From: JAAZLS01 sp964463285
GTDB taxonomy: Bacteria; Bacillota; Dethiobacteria; DTU022
Reading direction: 5' to 3'
NCBI GenBank assembly: GCA_964463285.1
Contig: CAYXBB010000004.1
Location: forward strand, 1-64,000
DNA: 64,000 nucleotides
The notes beneath the pieces are model-generated. The model did not search any database. It saw only the letters and a list, made by a program, of their open reading frames with translations, and was not told the origin of the DNA. Of the stretch, positions 35,538 to 44,685 are shown piece by piece (position 1 is the stretch's first letter; each line of letters opens with the position of its first letter). The position numbers were made by a program, and so were the translations under genes.

Positions 35538-36263
35538 CTATAAACCAAAAATCCTGGTGATATCTTCTGCGGCAATTTCTCGTTTGCTTTTCTTTCCAGC
35601 ATTTTTAAGCATGCTTTCGATCTTCTGCTCCATGGATTTGCGGATCAATTCCCGCCCGTCGATGTCTCTAAGTTCAAAAAAAAGCATGGGATTTTGATCT
35701 AACCGGGCGCCAACACCGTAAAGCACCGCCGCCACATGTTTGCACATACTGGCATAATCGGGGCAGCTGCAACAGAAATGGATCTCTTTCGGAGAGGGAA
35801 ACATGGAATATCGGGTGTCAGTGAACAAAATTCCTAGCTCTTTCGGAAATTTCCCGGCAATCAATTCCTCCAGGGTGCCTATGCAGCGATTGCATAACCG
35901 CATGATTCTACGCCACTTTCCATCTTGCAGCGTATCGATTTCAATCTCGACCTCATAGGGCGCCGTACGGCTCCCCAACACCAGGGCCGCTATTTTTCCT
36001 TTTGATATCTTTAAATCAAGGACCGCGCTGTTGCGCACATATTTTTTCCCCCGGCCAATACGATTACTGTAATCGGCATAGCCCTCCAGATTTCGGTTCC
36101 AGGCCCTTCCCCACCAGCTTTTGGATAACGTCCGTCCCGCAATAATTACCGGTTCCAGATCCGGGTCTTTCTTTCTAAGTTTTTTAAGCACCTTATCGGC
36201 CTTCGCCTTCATTTCCTCTGCCGATACGTACGTTGGGTACCGGGGATACCAGTAAGCGCTCAT
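35538..36263 (-). CDS. SWIM zinc-finger protein partnered with a SNF2 helicase
   Basis: A 241-residue protein whose SWIM motif CSCPDYASMCKH (CxC...CxH) lies near residue 160. SKSWWGRAWNRNLEGYADYSNR near the N-terminus is typical of the partner family. The ATG at 36263 overlaps the SNF2 stop as ATGA, so it is preferred to an in-frame GTG six bases earlier. The pair is often found together and is thought to act on DNA or nucleoprotein; the exact function is unknown. Confidence 0.85.
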   Translation of the reverse strand: MSAYWYPRYPTYVSAEEMKAKADKVLKKLRKKDPDLEPVIIAGRTLSKSWWGRAWNRNLEGYADYSNRIGRGKKYVRNSAVLDLKISKGKIAALVLGSRTAPYEVEIEIDTLQDGKWRRIMRLCNRCIGTLEELIAGKFPKELGILFTDTRYSMFPSPKEIHFCCSCPDYASMCKHVAAVLYGVGARLDQNPMLFFELRDIDGRELIRKSMEQKIESMLKNAGKKSKREIAAEDITRIFGL

Positions 36264-38914
36264 GACCACTCACCACCCAGAGCAAATAATTTCATAAGCT
36301 CTTCATTACTATATTCAGTAAGCCACTGTTCCCCGTCATTACTTAGAATTTCACCGGAAAGTTTTCTCTTCTCCTCTAAAATCGCATCAATCTTTTCCTC
36401 GATGGTCCCCTGGGTCACGAATTTATGCACCATCACATTCTTCATCTGACCGATCCGAAAGGCCCGGTCGGTAGCCTGATTTTCCACCGCCGGATTCCAC
36501 CAGCGGTCAAAATGGATAACATGGTTGGCCCCGGTCAAGTTAAGCCCAACCCCGCCTGCTTTTAGAGAGAGCACCAGGTAAGGAATATATTCCTCGTTGT
36601 TGAAGCGCGCCACAATCTCGTTTCGTTTTTTTACCGGGGTCCCTCCATGAAACACAAAACCCTTACGTCCAAATATCTCTGCCAAATAATCGGAAATCGG
36701 TTCCGTCATTTCCCTAAACTGAGTAAAGATAAGAACCCGTTCTCTTTTTTCTTTGATTATCATACAAATTTCTTTGAGCTGGGCAAATTTTCCGCTCTGG
36801 GCCGGTTTAAATTCTTCCCGCCCCAGATATTGATCGGGATGGTTACAGATCTGTTTAAATTTCATAATACTGGCCAGGATGAGGCCTTTTCGCTCAATGC
36901 CCTCCACCTCTTCAAACTTTTCTTCCAGTTGGTGAATTAGTCGCTTGTAGAGAATAACCTGTTTTTGAGTAAGGGGTGTATAGCAGTTTATTTCCAGTTT
37001 ATCAGGTAAATCGGCAATAATACTTTTGTCGGTTTTTATCCTTCTCAAGATAAAAGGCTGGATCATTTTACGCAGGCGAGCATATCCTCCCACATGTTCC
37101 GCCAGTCCTTTAGTGAAATTAGTAAATTCCTTGGCGGTTCCTAACAACCCCTGATTTAAAAAATCAAAAAGGGACCAAAGATCACCCAAGCGGTTTTCGA
37201 TAGGAGTACCGGTCAGGGCAACCCGCATTTCCGCCGGAATTTGTTTAATTGCTTTAGTCTGTTTTGTTCCGGGGTTTTTAATGGCCTGAGCCTCGTCCAA
37301 GATCAAATAATCCCATTTTTTATTTTTTAGCTCCTCAAGCCGGGAAACCATACCATAGGTTGTTATATAGAGGAAATTGTCTTCATTGATCTTAATCTCT
37401 TCATTTGTTTTAAATCCGATTCGATGCAGCACTTGGTAAGGCATCAGCGGAGTAAACTTCTCTATTTCTTTTTGCCAATTGCCGATCAGGGAGGCCGGTA
37501 AGATTAACAGGGCCTTCCCACCAAAATTTTCCCGGGCATATTCCAGGTAGGCAATCATCTGCACGGTCTTGCCCAGGCCCATATCATCGGCCAGGCAGGC
37601 CCCAAATTTTAACTTTGACATCTGGCAAAGCCAACAGTAACCATCCTCTTGGTAGGGTCGCAGGGATGCTTGCAAAGAAGGAGTAACCTCAACTACCGGT
37701 AGTGTCGCCGGTTGCGTCAACCTCTCCCTCAAGTCTTTTAACCACTCGCCATTGGTAACAAATACTTCCATCTCTTCCGACGGTATACCTAAAATTTCAT
37801 TTCCATTTAGCTGAAGCCGCAGAGCCTCTCCCAGGGATATGGCTCCCTTTCTTGAAAAATCCTTTACCTTCTTCAAAGCCTGTTGAAGGGTTTCCAGTTT
37901 TTCCTTACTGATTTCAATCCACCGGCCTTTATAGCGGATCAACCCTTCCGCCATATTCAGGAATTCCTTTAAATCTTTCTCCGCCAGCGGCTCATCACCA
38001 ATTTTAAGGGTTGGCGAAAAATCCATAATGGCCTCCAACCCGAGACGGGAGGGTTCTTTTTTACCAACAGTTATCACCAGCCGGGGGGTATTGCTATCTT
38101 TACGCCACCAATCAGGTATCCGGCACATGATGCCTGCATCTTCGTAAAGAGTAATTTCCTTCAAAAAAACGTAGGCTTCCCCGGCAGTGAATCTCAAAGG
38201 GGCAAACAGTTCCCCACTTTCCAGCAGTTCGGAGATGAAACTGCTTTTTTCGGCAGCCTTGACCACGGTGGAGATCAGGGCGAGCAGCTTTCGCTCCTCT
38301 CCTTTAAATTCCTTTAAGGCATTTTTTAAGGGAGTATGAATCGCTCGTTTACTTTTAACAGGCCGGGTGGAATAGGTGGCCATGAAAGCAAAGGGAAAAT
38401 GTTCATCATTATTCTCTACCAAGTGAAAAAAAACCCGGCCAACCACATTGATCCGGGAATTATATTCTGCAAAATACCGGTTAACAGTGCCCTCAAAATC
38501 CCGGATCTCTCCCTGAAAGACAAGCAGCAGTTCCGCCCAAAGCTTTTTAATCCAGCCTGCATCCACATATTCCATACCGAGGGCAAAGGGGACCTCTTCC
38601 TTAAGGCGATCGAACTCTTCGCCCTGCAAATCAACCTGAACCGTCTCCCGACTGATTTCTAGATCCGCCTGCCGGCTTATTTTATTAATGAGCATCTCCG
38701 CCAGATGATGAAGGTACCCCAGAGAGGGGGAAAACCATTTGGCTTTTTCTAAAAAACCAAGATGAAAAAGGGCTTTGTACTTATTTTCTTTAAACTGCCG
38801 CACCCAGCTTTTAGCCGGATCCGGAAATTCCGGTAGTTCCCCTTCGATGACAAAACCGGAGGGGGTGAAATAGGCGTGAAGTTGCAGTTCTTTCTGCTTC
38901 TTTGTCTGGGGCAT
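36260..38914 (-). CDS. SNF2/RapA-family DEAD-like helicase (ATP-dependent DNA translocase)
   Basis: An 884-residue protein with an N-terminal bacterial SNF2-associated domain of about 390 residues and a C-terminal SWI2/SNF2 motor. Motor motifs are LADDMGLGKTVQM (Walker A), ILDEAQAIKN (motif II), ALTGTPIENRLGDLWSLFDF (III), FVFHGGTPVKKRNE and LKAGGVGLNLTGANHV (V), and DRAFRIGQ (VI). It is translationally coupled to the SWIM protein gene downstream. These translocases remodel protein-DNA complexes; the biological role of this clostridial pair is not known. Confidence 0.93.
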   Translation of the reverse strand: MPQTKKQKELQLHAYFTPSGFVIEGELPEFPDPAKSWVRQFKENKYKALFHLGFLEKAKWFSPSLGYLHHLAEMLINKISRQADLEISRETVQVDLQGEEFDRLKEEVPFALGMEYVDAGWIKKLWAELLLVFQGEIRDFEGTVNRYFAEYNSRINVVGRVFFHLVENNDEHFPFAFMATYSTRPVKSKRAIHTPLKNALKEFKGEERKLLALISTVVKAAEKSSFISELLESGELFAPLRFTAGEAYVFLKEITLYEDAGIMCRIPDWWRKDSNTPRLVITVGKKEPSRLGLEAIMDFSPTLKIGDEPLAEKDLKEFLNMAEGLIRYKGRWIEISKEKLETLQQALKKVKDFSRKGAISLGEALRLQLNGNEILGIPSEEMEVFVTNGEWLKDLRERLTQPATLPVVEVTPSLQASLRPYQEDGYCWLCQMSKLKFGACLADDMGLGKTVQMIAYLEYARENFGGKALLILPASLIGNWQKEIEKFTPLMPYQVLHRIGFKTNEEIKINEDNFLYITTYGMVSRLEELKNKKWDYLILDEAQAIKNPGTKQTKAIKQIPAEMRVALTGTPIENRLGDLWSLFDFLNQGLLGTAKEFTNFTKGLAEHVGGYARLRKMIQPFILRRIKTDKSIIADLPDKLEINCYTPLTQKQVILYKRLIHQLEEKFEEVEGIERKGLILASIMKFKQICNHPDQYLGREEFKPAQSGKFAQLKEICMIIKEKRERVLIFTQFREMTEPISDYLAEIFGRKGFVFHGGTPVKKRNEIVARFNNEEYIPYLVLSLKAGGVGLNLTGANHVIHFDRWWNPAVENQATDRAFRIGQMKNVMVHKFVTQGTIEEKIDAILEEKRKLSGEILSNDGEQWLTEYSNEELMKLFALGGEWS

Positions 38915-38939
38915 CAGGTATTATCCTTCCTAATGTGTG

Positions 38940-39746
38940 TCATGGCTGGCGTTGGCGCAGAGTTTCGTAGAGCAGGATCGCGGCGGAAACAGCCGCATTA
39001 AGGGACCTGCTCCACCCGGGTTGAGGTATAGATATTTGCTGATCTGCCCCCGCAACCAGCTCGGGGTTTATTCCCCGGTTTTCGTTGCCGATGATAAACA
39101 CCGTGGGGGGGCGCAGGTCGGTTTCCCAGTAGCATTGATCCTGCCCGGGGCCGGTGGCGATAACCCGGACGCCTTGATTTTTAAGCCTCTCCAGCCATTT
39201 CAAGGGATCGGGGATTAATACCGGAGGCAAATGGAATATTGCCCCGGAAGTGGATCGCATTACTTTAGGGCTATAAGGATCTACCGTTCCGGGGGTGCAA
39301 TAAATTCCGCTTGCAGCCGAAGCCGCCGCCGTGCGGATAATGGTGCCTAAATTGCCCGGATCCTGAATTCGATCCAACAGCAACCCCAGTTCCGGTTCGC
39401 CGGTTGCGGTTTTCCGGAGCAGGCGGGGCGGCATGGGGGCCAGCGCCGCTATCCCTTGAGGGGAATCGGTAAGGGCCATCCGCTTAAACAGCTGAGGAGT
39501 TACCAGGTAACACTTAACTTCTCCGGGCAGATCCCGCATTATATCCGGCAGGTTTGAACTCTCCCAATAACCGCGAGTATAGAATATGATCTCCGGAACT
39601 ATCCCCGCCCGCAGTGCCTCTCCGATCAGGTGGGAACCTTCCAGGGTAAACTTGCCGACCCGGTAGCGGTGGCGCCGGCTGCCGGACAGACGAACATATT
39701 GTTTAATCAGAGGATGCCGGTAACTTGAAATCTCTTGTTCAGGCAA
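38940..39746 (-). CDS. TrmH/SpoU-family RNA 2'-O-methyltransferase
   Basis: A 268-residue SPOUT methyltransferase with an N-terminal substrate-binding domain (RYRVGKFTLEGSHLIGEAL) and a knotted SAM-binding domain with LLDRIQDPGNLGTIIRTA, FIIGNENRGINPEL and SIPQPGWSRSLNAAVSAAI, the three family motifs. It probably methylates 23S rRNA ribose. The start is a TTG after GGAGGGGG. It lies upstream, in transcription order, of the SNF2 gene and downstream of rplT. Confidence 0.9.
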   Translation of the reverse strand: MPEQEISSYRHPLIKQYVRLSGSRRHRYRVGKFTLEGSHLIGEALRAGIVPEIIFYTRGYWESSNLPDIMRDLPGEVKCYLVTPQLFKRMALTDSPQGIAALAPMPPRLLRKTATGEPELGLLLDRIQDPGNLGTIIRTAAASAASGIYCTPGTVDPYSPKVMRSTSGAIFHLPPVLIPDPLKWLERLKNQGVRVIATGPGQDQCYWETDLRPPTVFIIGNENRGINPELVAGADQQISIPQPGWSRSLNAAVSAAILLYETLRQRQP

Positions 39747-39806
39747 TTTTCCCCCTCCCGCCGGGCTGTTAAGATTGATTTTCCCCGTCTTGCGCCCACA
39801 AATTAT

Positions 39807-39837
39807 AGATTACAAATTACAGGTTACAGATTACAAA
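39807..39837. repeat. Short ATTACA-type repeat
   Basis: Four close copies of a (A/G)TTAC(A) word in tandem (AGATTACA, AATTAC, GGTTAC, AGATTACA) in the gap between the methyltransferase gene and rplT. Its role is unknown; simple-sequence drift is possible. Confidence 0.4.
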
Positions 39838-39986
39838 TAAAAAGCCGCCAACCAGGTGACATGCCGGGCTGCTGCGGCTGTCTGCTCATGTGAATATCAG
39901 TTAAAATCGTTAACCGGAGCCGGCTTTCCTCTCCCGGGAACCGCGCAAACCGGGTCTCCCGGGCGATGAAACAACAGCCGGTGCGG

Positions 39987-40340
39987 TTAGAGATTCTCCC
40001 GAGCTACTTTCGCCAGCTGATCAAAGCCCAAGCGATCGTTTACCGCCATATCTGCCAGGAGCTTCCGGTTTATGGGAACATTGGCCTTTTTTAATCCATT
40101 TATAAACCGGCTGTAGGAAAGACCGTTTAACCGAGCAGCAGCGTTGATCCGGGTAATCCAAAGTTTTCGGAAATCCCGTTTGCGTTGGCGGCGATCCCGA
40201 TAGGCGTAAGCCAGCGATTTCATTACCTGCTGGTTCGCCACCCTGAACAGCTTGCTCTTGGAACCATAATATCCTTTTGCTAACTTCAATATTTTTTTCC
40301 GCCGCTTTCTAGCGATGGGCCCTCTTTTAACCCGAGGCAT
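39987..40340 (-). CDS. rplT: 50S ribosomal protein L20
   Basis: A 117-residue L20, starting MPRVKRGPIARKRRKKIL. The ATG at 40340 lies seven bases after AGGAGG; an in-frame TTG two codons earlier is not needed. L20 binds 23S rRNA early in assembly and in Firmicutes also represses its own operon through the leader upstream of infC. Confidence 0.97.
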   Translation of the reverse strand: MPRVKRGPIARKRRKKILKLAKGYYGSKSKLFRVANQQVMKSLAYAYRDRRQRKRDFRKLWITRINAAARLNGLSYSRFINGLKKANVPINRKLLADMAVNDRLGFDQLAKVARENL

Positions 40341-40394
40341 GGCCAAACCTCCTCCAAAATCTATAATAGTGAGTGAAATAATGGCTGCAGATAT

Positions 40395-40586
40395 TTAGGG
40401 CAGCAATCTTTCCACCCTTTTCTGATCTGCTGCGCTGACCAGGGTGGATTTGCGCAGACGTCTTTTGCGGCGTGAACTTTTTTTGCCCAACAGGTGACTG
40501 CCGAAAGCCCGGAAACGTGTAAATTTCCCTCCACCAGTTTTTTTAAACCGCTTGGCTGCGCCGCGGTGCGTTTTCATTTTGGGCAC
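40395..40586 (-). CDS. rpmI: 50S ribosomal protein L35
   Basis: A 63-residue basic protein starting with GTG-encoded MPKMKTHRGAAKRFKKTGGG, the normal L35 N-terminus, with GGAGG seven bases upstream. It is part of infC-rpmI-rplT. Confidence 0.97.
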   Translation of the reverse strand: MPKMKTHRGAAKRFKKTGGGKFTRFRAFGSHLLGKKSSRRKRRLRKSTLVSAADQKRVERLLP

Positions 40587-40608
40587 AATACTGCCTCCTT
40601 TTCCACTT

Positions 40609-41124
40609 CTACCGGGATTTAACGGGTGTCAAGATCATGATCATATTTCGCCCCTCCAGTTTTGGTGGCCGCTCCACCGTCCCGTACTGTTTTACCTCTT
40701 CTGCCAGATGTTCACAAAGGCGAAGGGCAATGCTGGAATGGGTTATCTCCCGGCCCCGAAACATTACGGTAATTTTTACCTTATCCCCGTCCTCCAGGAA
40801 ACGGCGAGCATTTTTCATTTTTACCTCAAAATCGTGCTGATCAATATTGGGGCGAAACTTTACCTCTTTGACCGCAATCAATTTCTGTTTTTTGCGTGCT
40901 TCCCGTTCCCTCTTACTTTGTTCATATCTGTATTTGCCATAGTCCATAATCCGACAAACCGGCGGGCGTGCTGTGGGGGCCACATTAACCAGATCGAGTT
41001 TTTTGTTCTCGGCAGCCCGCAGTGCCTCCTCGATCTTTAAAACCCCCAACTGGGTACCATCAGTGTCAATTACCAACACTTCCCGGGCACTGATTTGTTC
41101 ATTAATGAACAGGTTTTTCGTAAT
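40609..41124 (-). CDS. infC: Translation initiation factor IF-3 (ATT start codon)
   Basis: A 171-residue IF-3 with the N-terminal FINEQISAREVLVIDTDGTQ and C-terminal VKFRPNIDQHDFEVK and VMFRGREITH. The start is placed at the ATT at 41122-41124, eight bases after AGGAGG; no ATG, GTG or TTG fits. An ATT start is the classic infC arrangement, in which IF-3 rejects its own non-canonical start when abundant. An upstream ATG in the frame lies inside the leader and would add 30 unrelated residues. Confidence 0.95.
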   Translation of the reverse strand: MTKNLFINEQISAREVLVIDTDGTQLGVLKIEEALRAAENKKLDLVNVAPTARPPVCRIMDYGKYRYEQSKREREARKKQKLIAVKEVKFRPNIDQHDFEVKMKNARRFLEDGDKVKITVMFRGREITHSSIALRLCEHLAEEVKQYGTVERPPKLEGRNMIMILTPVKSR

Positions 41125-41281
41125 CTTGTTCACCTCCTGGATTGTACAAACGGATCCATGCCCTAAACACCCTAAACAACAACAAGCAGGCGAGGTCACC
41201 TGCTTGCAAATCATACCTTTTCTCAGGCCTACCCTAGAAGCTGCGCGCCCCAGGGTGAGAAGCGGTGCCTTCTGCTTAACC
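41125..41281 (-). ncRNA. Ribosomal protein L20-type leader of infC-rpmI-rplT
   Basis: A structured leader with ACCGCTTCTCACCC (minus strand, about 41255-41268), as in Firmicutes L20 leaders. A strong hairpin, AAGCAGG paired with CCTGCTT, is followed by a GTTGTTGTTT tract that would act as a terminator. L20 binding is expected to stop transcription before infC. Confidence 0.75.
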
Positions 41282-41287
41282 TAATAA

Positions 41288-41316
41288 AATATATCAAAAT
41301 AGTTCAACCGGGTCAA
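41288..41316 (-). promoter_or_regulatory. Promoter of infC-rpmI-rplT
   Basis: Minus strand: -35 TTGACC (41311-41316), 17-base spacer, -10 TATATT (41288-41293), leading straight into the L20-type leader. Confidence 0.7.
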
Positions 41317-41348
41317 ATTATTATTTTTTCATTTTAATTAACCCCCGG

Positions 41349-43253
41349 TCAGCGCCTGGCCTCAATCTCCTTTTGTAACCGCTGTACAAAATCATCCATC
41401 GTAAACGGGCCTAGGTCCCCTTCTTCCCGGGAACGCAGCGCCACCACTTGGCCCTGCTCTTCCCGATCGCCAGTGATCAACATGTAGGGTATTTTTTTAA
41501 CCTGGGCTTCCCTGATCTTGTAACCCACCTTCTGGTTGCGCTCATCAAGCGTAACCCTGAACCGTCCGCTCAGCCGGCGGTAAACTTCCCGCCCGTAAGC
41601 CTGGTGGCGTTCCGTAATCGGTATTACTACCGCCTGAACCGGGGCCAACCAGGCGGGAAATGCCCCGGCGTAGTGCTCGATCAACAGGGCAAAAAATCTT
41701 TCCATGGCCCCGTAGATCACCCGGTGGATCACCACCGGCCGATGCTTCTGCCCGTCTTCACCGATATAGGTTAAATCAAATTTTTCGGGCATCTGGAAAT
41801 CCAGCTGGATGGTGCTGCACTGCCATTCCCGGTCCAGGCAGTCCCGGAGATGAAAATCTATCTTGGGGCCATAAAAGGCGCCCTCGCCCTGGTTTACCTG
41901 GTAGTTTAATCCCCTTGCGCTCAACACCCGTTCCAGGATCGCGGTGGCCTGATCCCACCTCTCCACTTCGCCCAGGGCCTTTTCAGGCCGAGTGCTCAGC
42001 TCCACCCGGTAACTGAATCCAAAGATGCGATAGAACCTGTCCACCAGGTCGATAATCCCCTCAATTTCAGGTTCCACCTGGTGGGGAAGCATAAACAGGT
42101 GGGCGTCATCCTGAGTAAAGCTGCGTACCCTCATTAAGCCGTGCAAAGTTCCGGATAATTCGTGCCGGTGAACCAGCCCCATCTCGGCTATCCGGCGAGG
42201 AAGATCCCGGTAACTGTGCAGGCGGGAGCGATAGACCAGCATAGCCCCCGGGCAGTTCATGGGCTTGACCGCATAATCCTGATCGTCGATGCGGGTAAAA
42301 TACATGTTTTCCCGAAAATGATCCCAGTGCCCGGATTGCTCCCACAGCTGCCGGTTCAAAATAAGGGGGGTCTTTATCTCCTCGTAGCCGGCCAGGCGGT
42401 GTTCCTCCCGCCAGAAATTGCTGAGCTCCTGCAACACAATTATTCCCGGATAGTGAAAAAACGGGAACCCGGGGCCTTCCTCATGGAAGCTGAACAGGTC
42501 CAGCTCTCGGCCGAGCTTACGGTGATCCCTTTTTTGGGCTTCTTCCAGCCTTCGCAGGTGCTCTGCAAGTTGCTCCGGCGAAGGAAATGCGGTTCCATAG
42601 ATCCGCTGCAGCATGGGGTTTCGTTCATCCCCCCGCCAGTAGGCCCCGGCCAGGCCGGTAAGTTTGACCGCCTTCACTCGCCCGGTGCTGGGTAGATGGG
42701 GCCCGGCACATAGATCGGTAAAATCACCCTGCCGATAACAAGAAATAACCTGATCCTCCGGCAGCTCGTCAATTAACTCCAGCTTATAAGGTTCATTGGC
42801 CTGAGAAAACATTCGTCTTGCCTCCTGCCGGGAGATCACCCTCCGCTCAAGAGGCAGGTTCTCGGCAATGATTTTGTTAATTTCTTTCTCAATCCGGTTT
42901 AAATCGCCGGCTGAAATAGGCACTTTGAATTCAAAATCATAATAAAAGCCCTGATCGATTGCCGGCCCGATACCCAAGCGGGTGCCGGGGTAAAGCCTTT
43001 TCACCGCCTGTGCCAGGAGGTGGCCGGCGGTGTGCCGATAAACCCTGGCCCCCGAGGGTGAGTCAAAATCCACAAACTCCAGCCGGCAACTATCATGCAA
43101 GGAGGTGGTTAAATCGCTTTCCCGACCATCAATCAGGGCGGCCACCGCTTCTGTATTCCGCCCCTTCCATTCCTGCAGCACTTCCAGGCAGGTAGTTCCC
43201 GCCGGGAAGGAAACTACGGATCCGTCTTCCAGGGTTACTTTGATAGACGACAA
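41349..43253 (-). CDS. thrS: Threonyl-tRNA synthetase
   Basis: A 634-residue class II synthetase of normal length: N-terminal TGS domain (VTLEDGSVVSFPAGTT), editing domain with HTAGHLLAQAVKRLYPG, catalytic core with motif 2 MGLVHRHELSGTLHGLMRVR and zinc ligands such as the Cys in KPMNCPGAM, and a C-terminal anticodon-binding domain. The start is a TTG after AGGGGGG. The leader lacks a T-box sequence but has hairpins. Confidence 0.97.
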   Translation of the reverse strand: MSSIKVTLEDGSVVSFPAGTTCLEVLQEWKGRNTEAVAALIDGRESDLTTSLHDSCRLEFVDFDSPSGARVYRHTAGHLLAQAVKRLYPGTRLGIGPAIDQGFYYDFEFKVPISAGDLNRIEKEINKIIAENLPLERRVISRQEARRMFSQANEPYKLELIDELPEDQVISCYRQGDFTDLCAGPHLPSTGRVKAVKLTGLAGAYWRGDERNPMLQRIYGTAFPSPEQLAEHLRRLEEAQKRDHRKLGRELDLFSFHEEGPGFPFFHYPGIIVLQELSNFWREEHRLAGYEEIKTPLILNRQLWEQSGHWDHFRENMYFTRIDDQDYAVKPMNCPGAMLVYRSRLHSYRDLPRRIAEMGLVHRHELSGTLHGLMRVRSFTQDDAHLFMLPHQVEPEIEGIIDLVDRFYRIFGFSYRVELSTRPEKALGEVERWDQATAILERVLSARGLNYQVNQGEGAFYGPKIDFHLRDCLDREWQCSTIQLDFQMPEKFDLTYIGEDGQKHRPVVIHRVIYGAMERFFALLIEHYAGAFPAWLAPVQAVVIPITERHQAYGREVYRRLSGRFRVTLDERNQKVGYKIREAQVKKIPYMLITGDREEQGQVVALRSREEGDLGPFTMDDFVQRLQKEIEARR

Positions 43254-43595
43254 ACCCAGCCCCCCTTTATCTAATACAGATCAGAAAAATAACGCACAGC
43301 CTGCACTTGCAGGCCCCGCAGCCTCACACCTCCCGAGATCCCGTGGATCTCGCAGCTCCCGCGGCTCCCGCTCCTCCGATCCGATAGGATAAGGCCGGGG
43401 AAGGCTGAAATGTCTGTTAAAATATGATCCTACTATAAAACTTGTCCCTCACCCTGTCAAGAAAAGGCGCCAATCTAAAGGACGAGGCCCTGCCTCGCCC
43501 TTTCAAAACACCAATTGCCAGCCTTGCCTTCTAACAGTACAAAAACAACCCTCCGGCTCCCGAAAAACGCCCCCGGGAAAAGAAGCAGTTTCTCC
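43254..43595 (-). other. thrS leader with hairpins
   Basis: A 342-base gene-free interval between ytxC and thrS. A perfect 8-bp stem with a 3-base loop (CGAGATCC-CGT-GGATCTCG, 43334-43352) sits in a G/C-rich tract. A second stem (GCCTGCA...TGCAGGC, 43299-43314) is followed on the minus strand by TTATTTTTC. This suggests attenuation without a recognisable T-box. The part nearest ytxC shows nothing notable. Confidence 0.45.
43281..43314 (-). terminator. Possible attenuator terminator before thrS
   Basis: A 7-bp stem GCCTGCA/TGCAGGC with a 2-base gap (a tighter stem with 4-base loop in practice), followed on the minus strand after about 8 bases by ATTTTTC, 28 bases before thrS. The T-tract does not directly abut the stem, which weakens the call. 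Confidence 0.4.
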
Positions 43596-44489
43596 TCAGG
43601 TATCACCGGTTACCAAGTATAAGGGTTCCTGACAGCAATGCTCGCAACCGGAGCAAAATACCACCCGCCGCTCGAAAATCCTCTTAATAGTATCCACAAA
43701 TTTGGGATAGCGGGGCAAAACATTTTGATGCACTTGTACCTGTCCGGGAGCGATGGATACCAGCATGCTGATCAGCACATCCTCAAAATCAAAATAACTT
43801 TCCAGATCCTCCATCGAAAAATCTTCCCACTGGCGGGGGTCAATCTTTTTAAACTGCTCGTCGGCCACCCAGATCTGTCCTTTTTTATCGACCAGCAGGT
43901 GAACCAAATCGATCTTGGGTTCCTCCAGCTCCAGCAGGTACCGCAACATCCGGACCAGCTCCCGGTATTCCTTTTCCATCAGGTAACTTTCTACCGCCAC
44001 CTCTACTGCTTTTTTTAATTCCTCCTGAAAATCCTGCAGGCGAAAATTGATAAACCCTTCCAGGTTTAAATGTTGACCTTCGGAAAACAGATATTCCTTG
44101 ATCCGGCTTTCAATTGTTGCCTGCACCACCCCCTGCCGGTTACAATAAATTCCTTTTTGGAAACTTCGCCGGGCCAAGTTGGCTATCTGCCGCTGCTCTT
44201 CCGGTTTAAAATAAAAATAATTATCCTTGATCAGATCCTTAAATATCAGATCGCGGAAGTGGCTGATTATTATGTGGGCTACGATCGAAGCCAGGAATTC
44301 GCTTACCTCCCTGGACTGCTCCCGGGTAAATGTAACCCTGCGGGGAGTTATACACAACATGGCTAGGTTCTCGCCGGGGTTATGCCAGCTGTAACTGGAA
44401 TCCACTATGTTTAAAAATCTCTTTTTCATTTCAAACTGCTGTTTCAAAAGCGAAACAGATCGCCGGGTAACAATTAAAAAGGCTTCCAC
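43596..44489 (-). CDS. ytxC: Sporulation protein YtxC family
   Basis: A 297-residue protein matching the clostridial YtxC family, which is linked to sporulation but lacks a defined biochemical role. It has no signal peptide; its centre is rich in charged helices and the C-terminus carries a small FCSGCEHCCQ cysteine cluster. The start is GTG after GGGGGA. Its place upstream of thrS is common in Peptococcaceae and supports a spore-forming host. Confidence 0.85.
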   Translation of the reverse strand: MEAFLIVTRRSVSLLKQQFEMKKRFLNIVDSSYSWHNPGENLAMLCITPRRVTFTREQSREVSEFLASIVAHIIISHFRDLIFKDLIKDNYFYFKPEEQRQIANLARRSFQKGIYCNRQGVVQATIESRIKEYLFSEGQHLNLEGFINFRLQDFQEELKKAVEVAVESYLMEKEYRELVRMLRYLLELEEPKIDLVHLLVDKKGQIWVADEQFKKIDPRQWEDFSMEDLESYFDFEDVLISMLVSIAPGQVQVHQNVLPRYPKFVDTIKRIFERRVVFCSGCEHCCQEPLYLVTGDT

Positions 44490-44685
44490 CGGGATTCCCC
44501 CTTTATCCTGTACCCTATTATATGAAACAGTGGATAAAGGTAATACAAGGGCGCTCCCGGGGCCGGGTTATCGATATTTAAAAGCAAAAATTCTCACCTG
44601 CAATTTGATAGCCTGTCATGTCAAGTTCGCTTCCATCGGCAACCGGAATTGCCGACGAAAGTGAACAGGGTAGAGGAAAAAAGGC

